From: Pseudoalteromonas luteoviolacea
Lineage (GTDB): Bacteria; Pseudomonadota; Gammaproteobacteria; Enterobacterales; Alteromonadaceae
Assembly (NCBI RefSeq): GCF_001750165.1
Contig: NZ_CP015411.1
Location: 62,001 to 126,000 of the forward strand
DNA: 64,000 bases
Reading direction: 5' to 3'
The position numbers and the translations under genes are program-made. Below are positions 60,797-64,000 of the stretch, one piece after another (position 1 is the first letter of the stretch; each line of letters opens with the position of its first letter). The notes below the pieces were generated by a model. That model saw only the letters and a program-made list of their open reading frames with translations. It had not been told where the DNA came from and did not search any database.

Positions 60797-62410
60797 TCAC
60801 CCTGTTTTACGCCATGCGCAAATAAATAGCAAGCATGCAAATAGCGCGCTTCCTAGGCTTGCCCCGCTTAACTCTGCGATAAAACACAAGCCTGCTATTA
60901 TGGCAAAGGTTGAAGCTGCCATGCCGAGTAGAATACTCTGCATAGTTTGCTTGCTGACCGAGGTGTTAGATGTGGGAGGTCGATGGTGCTGACGTTTTAG
61001 ATTTTGATAAATTAAATCAGGGAGTTCAGGCATTTTTTCTGCCCAAAAAGGGAGATTTTGATAAAGCTTTTTAGCTACTGCGAGCGGACCAACTTGTTCT
61101 TGCACCCAATGCTCTAAAAATGGCTTTGCAGTTTGCCAAAGATCTAACTGAGGATATAGCTGACGGCCAAGCCCTTCAACATAGAGTAATGTTTTTTGCA
61201 ATAAAACGAGTTGTGGTTGAACTTCCATATTAAAACGTCTTGCCGTATTAAATAAGTTGACGAGCACATGGCCAAATGAAATCTCGGCAAGAGGTTTGTT
61301 AAAAATAGGTTCACATACGGTGCGGATCGCAAATTCAAACTCTTCAACACAGGTATCTGCGGGTACCCAGCCAGAATCTACATGTAGCTGAGCAACTTGG
61401 CGGTAGTCACGGTTGAAAAATGCAATAAAGTTTTCTGCTAAATATCGCTTATCTTCTCGATTTAAGGTGCCGACGATACCGCAATCAATTCCGATATACT
61501 GCGGGTTTTCAGGGTGTTCGTAGGAGACAAAAATATTGCCTGGGTGCATGTCCGCATGAAAAAAGCTGTCTCTAAATACCTGCGTGAAAAAAACTTCTAC
61601 TCCACGTTCAGCGAGCAGCTTCATGTCCGTGCCCTGTGCTTCAAGCGTCTGAGTATCCGAGACCGGAATGCCATAAATTCGCTCCATAACTAACACGTTT
61701 TGTCTAGAGTGGTCGCTATAAACTTCAGGAATATATAAGGCTTCGGAGCCTTCAAAATTACGCCTAAGTTGAATCGCGTTGGCTCCTTCGCGCATTAAGT
61801 CAAGTTCGTCGAGTAACGTTTTGCGGTATTCACGGACGACTTCAACAGGCCTTAATCGGCGGCTTTCACTGACCAGGCCTGCCAATATTTTGGCAAATTG
61901 TTCCATCAGAGATAAATCAGCCAGTATTTGCTTTTCTATGTCCGGACGGATCACTTTGACAACGACATCTTTCAAACCTTGTTCAGTTTGTAGCTGTGCG
62001 GTATGGACTTGGGCAATAGAAGCCGAAGCCAAAGGCTGTTGCTCGAAATGTTCGAATAGCGCACTGATATGTTCTAAGTCTAGCGCTTGTTCTATTAATT
62101 TCTGAGCTTGTTCACCATCAAATGGGGCAACGTTATCCTGCAGTTGTGCCAGTTCTTGGGCCATGTCGTGAGGCAATAAATCTCGGCGAGTAGATAGCAT
62201 TTGTCCAAATTTTATCCACACTGGTCCCAAAGTTTGTAATGCCAGACGTAATCGCGCACCTTCTGATTTATCTTGGTTTTTGTTAGGTAGCCAAAATAGG
62301 CTTTTGCGCAGGTATTTTGCATACCAAGGCTGTAAGTGCTGAGGCAGCAGTTCATCTAAGCCATAATTAAGAAATGTTTTACCAATTTGATATAGGCGAG
62401 CGATGGACAA
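60797..62410 (-). CDS. ubiB: UbiB atypical kinase-like ubiquinone biosynthesis protein
   Basis: A 537-aa membrane-attached member of the ABC1/ADCK family, needed for ubiquinone synthesis or for moving its lipid intermediates. Seen: the KxGQ signature (VWIKFGQMLSTRRDLLP), the Ala-rich nucleotide loop ASASIAQVH, FFHADMHPGNIF (catalytic loop) and GIDCGIVG in place of DFG. Two C-terminal hydrophobic helices (ILLGMAASTFAIIAGLCFIA and GSALFACLLFICAW) anchor it. It follows ubiJ by 16 bp. Confidence 0.95.
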   Translation of the reverse strand: MSIARLYQIGKTFLNYGLDELLPQHLQPWYAKYLRKSLFWLPNKNQDKSEGARLRLALQTLGPVWIKFGQMLSTRRDLLPHDMAQELAQLQDNVAPFDGEQAQKLIEQALDLEHISALFEHFEQQPLASASIAQVHTAQLQTEQGLKDVVVKVIRPDIEKQILADLSLMEQFAKILAGLVSESRRLRPVEVVREYRKTLLDELDLMREGANAIQLRRNFEGSEALYIPEVYSDHSRQNVLVMERIYGIPVSDTQTLEAQGTDMKLLAERGVEVFFTQVFRDSFFHADMHPGNIFVSYEHPENPQYIGIDCGIVGTLNREDKRYLAENFIAFFNRDYRQVAQLHVDSGWVPADTCVEEFEFAIRTVCEPIFNKPLAEISFGHVLVNLFNTARRFNMEVQPQLVLLQKTLLYVEGLGRQLYPQLDLWQTAKPFLEHWVQEQVGPLAVAKKLYQNLPFWAEKMPELPDLIYQNLKRQHHRPPTSNTSVSKQTMQSILLGMAASTFAIIAGLCFIAELSGASLGSALFACLLFICAWRKTG

Positions 62411-62426
62411 TTCCTGCTCCTTAAAG

Positions 62427-63026
62427 TCAGTCAGTTAGTGTATTAATGCGTTGTTCAAGCGCAGCTAATTGCGATGAAAGGGCTCTAGTTTGGGCTTTAA
62501 ACTGCTGCAGTTCCAGCGGGTGAATCGCGACATTCAGCTCATCCTGGCACAGTTGCGTCACTACTTGCTGATATGATTTTTTATGCTGTTGAGCTTTATT
62601 GCTGCACTGCTTTGCACTACTCACAAAGTGCTCAGCGCCAGCATCACCAAGGTAACGAGATAAGTGCTCTGCCCAATCTATATCTAGATTGCCGAATGCT
62701 TTGCTGTAAAGCTGTGCAAGGTGGAGGTCTCCTTCCAAATCCAATTGTCCATTGCGGATCAATCGCGTCAATTGACTCGGGTCTTTTAATTCACCTATGC
62801 AATCTAGAGAGGTTGTGATGTGACAATCTGCATCATCATGATAGCTGCCATATACGAAGCAGTATTCACCATTATAGTGAAGCGCACAGGATAAGTTTAA
62901 ATCGGTTAATGTTAGTGCCAGTACTTTGTGTGCACCACCTTGCAGATCCGCAGCAAGATTAGGCTCAAGTGTTAATAGGCGATTTATAGCTTGCTCGGCA
63001 ATGGCCGTTAAAACAGATATCCACAT
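62427..63026 (-). CDS. ubiJ: UbiJ, SCP2-domain ubiquinone biosynthesis accessory factor
   Basis: A 199-aa protein with an N-terminal SCP2 lipid-binding domain (residues about 15-115, VLALTLTDLNLSCALHY, RNGQLDLEGDLHLAQLYSKAF) and a C-terminal coiled coil (FKAQTRALSSQLAALEQRINTL). With UbiK it is thought to carry or scaffold quinone intermediates in the Ubi complex. The place between ubiE and ubiB is the usual one for the gene. Confidence 0.93.
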   Translation of the reverse strand: MWISVLTAIAEQAINRLLTLEPNLAADLQGGAHKVLALTLTDLNLSCALHYNGEYCFVYGSYHDDADCHITTSLDCIGELKDPSQLTRLIRNGQLDLEGDLHLAQLYSKAFGNLDIDWAEHLSRYLGDAGAEHFVSSAKQCSNKAQQHKKSYQQVVTQLCQDELNVAIHPLELQQFKAQTRALSSQLAALEQRINTLTD

Positions 63027-63046
63027 AAACTTACCCTTTACTTGTA

Positions 63047-63802
63047 TCAGTACTTGAACCCTCTATGCAGCGCTACAATGCCGCCAGTAAAGTTTTGATA
63101 GCTGGTTTGCTCAAACCCTGCGTTTTCCATCATGCCTTTTAAAGTTTCTTGGTCAGGGTGCATACGGATTGATTCCGCTAAGTAGCGGTATGACTCACTG
63201 TCATTAGCCACAATTTTTCCGACATTTGGCAAGATGTTAAATGAGTAGAAGTCATAGAGTTTAGATAACGCTTCGTTATCCGTTTTAGAGAATTCTAACA
63301 CCAACAGTCGACCACCAGGTTTTAGAACTCGGTACATTGACCGCAGTGCTTCGTCTTTGTCTGTGACGTTACGTAATCCAAATGCAATTGTGATGACATC
63401 TAGGCTGTTGTCTGGAAATGGCAGTGCTTGGGCGTTCATTTGCACATATTCTATGTTACTTACCAAGCCCAAATCACGCAGCTTATCGCGGCCAACTTTT
63501 AGCATTGAATCATTGATATCGCCGAGAATTACTTGCCCTGTATCACCAACTAGCTGACTAAATTTAGCTGTTAAATCACCGGTACCACCTGCCAAGTCCA
63601 ATACTCGGTGACCTTTTCTCACACCTGCACACGCCACTGTTTGGCGTTTCCAAAGGCGATGAATGCCAAAGGATAAAAAGTCATTCATGATGTCATATTT
63701 AGCGGCGACAGAGTGAAAAACATCTGCAACCAAAGACTCTTTTTGAGTGGATTCTACGGTTTTATAACCAAAGTGGGTGGTATCGTGATTTTCTTCTTTC
63801 AT
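63047..63802 (-). CDS. ubiE: UbiE methyltransferase (ubiquinone/menaquinone)
   Basis: A 251-aa SAM-dependent C-methyltransferase that acts in ubiquinone, and where present menaquinone, synthesis. Motif I VLDLAGGTGDLTAKF, the UbiE/COQ5 signatures YDIMNDFLSFGIHRLWKR and RVLKPGGRLLVLEFSK, and the C-terminal GGIVALHRGFKY are all present. It is the first clear gene of the ubi-tat-hemB run; the promoter should lie in the 107 bp before it. Confidence 0.96.
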   Translation of the reverse strand: MKEENHDTTHFGYKTVESTQKESLVADVFHSVAAKYDIMNDFLSFGIHRLWKRQTVACAGVRKGHRVLDLAGGTGDLTAKFSQLVGDTGQVILGDINDSMLKVGRDKLRDLGLVSNIEYVQMNAQALPFPDNSLDVITIAFGLRNVTDKDEALRSMYRVLKPGGRLLVLEFSKTDNEALSKLYDFYSFNILPNVGKIVANDSESYRYLAESIRMHPDQETLKGMMENAGFEQTSYQNFTGGIVALHRGFKY

Positions 63803-63908
63803 GTTGGCCTTGGTGACACAGTTTAGATGGGTATAGTGTACTTGATTGCGACACTTGGGTGCAATTTATAGTGGCCGTAATTCGTAATTATTTGTCTTAA
63901 AACAAAGA

Positions 63909-64000
63909 CTATATCGCCCCTGAAATGTAGCAGTCACGTCCCAGTGCATGGGCTTTCTGTGCCGCAAAAGCGGCTTGAGTCGCCAATTCATTGAAGTCTC
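63909..64000 (-). CDS. C-terminal fragment of an unidentified gene
   Basis: A minus-strand frame enters from the right edge and ends in TAG at 63909-63911. The visible end reads FNELATQAAFAAQKAHALG and then RDCYISGAI. Composition and periodicity look coding (an amphipathic helix then a strand), but 30 residues are too few to name it. It lies 107 bp ahead of ubiE on the same strand. Low certainty. Confidence 0.4.
   Translation of the reverse strand, partial: DFNELATQAAFAAQKAHALGRDCYISGAI

Overview
The window looks like chromosomal DNA of a marine gammaproteobacterium, most likely Pseudoalteromonas or a close relative. This rests on gene content (several chemoreceptors, GGDEF proteins, TonB receptors, a secreted PKD/PPC protease, a ubiEJB-tatABC-tatD-hemB block, a solitary second EF-G) and moderate to low GC. 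I could not run a search, so the genus is an inference.

Layout. 0-4.5 kb: end of a GGDEF gene, a DUF417-like membrane protein, a hybrid sensor kinase with a periplasmic binding protein, and a tiny ORF. 4.5-7.1 kb: a TonB receptor with a translationally coupled thioredoxin-like partner behind a perfect Fur box. 7.3-12.3 kb: two chemoreceptors around a BLUF blue-light sensor, a signal peptidase II and an AhpD-like protein. 12.3-16.8 kb: a second TonB receptor with a Fur-like box, divergent from DUF4920, PepSY-TM and an unknown protein. 17-22 kb: tandem porins and a dCache chemoreceptor. 22-31 kb: a mutarotase, a sigma-54 response regulator with its kinase, a Fur-box unit holding a large predicted zinc-peptidase/propeller/barrel protein, and a secreted serine protease. 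31.3-40.2 kb: an HlyD-ABC-FtsX exporter behind a sigma-54-type promoter with a palindromic upstream site, followed by an RND efflux pair. 40.3-41.2 kb: a gene broken by an in-frame TAA. 41.4-48.6 kb: housekeeping genes (ptrB, dps, yaeQ, ylqF-type GTPase and others). 49.9-55.2 kb: GntP permease, TIGR00266 protein, EF-G and an unknown protein. 55.2-63.8 kb: one long minus-strand run ubiE-ubiJ-ubiB-tatA-tatB-tatC-unknown-tatD-GGDEF-hemB.

The most interesting element is not protein-coding. Between 48.7 and 49.8 kb there are three tandem, diverged copies of a minus-strand unit. Each has a near-consensus sigma-70 promoter (TTGACA, 17 bp, GATAAT), two Fur-like boxes over that promoter, a transcript of about 210-220 nt, and an intrinsic terminator. 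The stems change with compensating substitutions, while an apical C-rich loop and a 46-nt 3' segment are kept. That 3' segment contains ACAUUGCUCA, which matches the core of enterobacterial and Vibrio RyhB as I remember it. I read these as three tandem iron-starvation small RNAs of RyhB type.

Iron recurs through the window: perfect or near Fur boxes also precede both TonB receptors and the 80-aa/peptidase-like unit, and dps and hemB are present.
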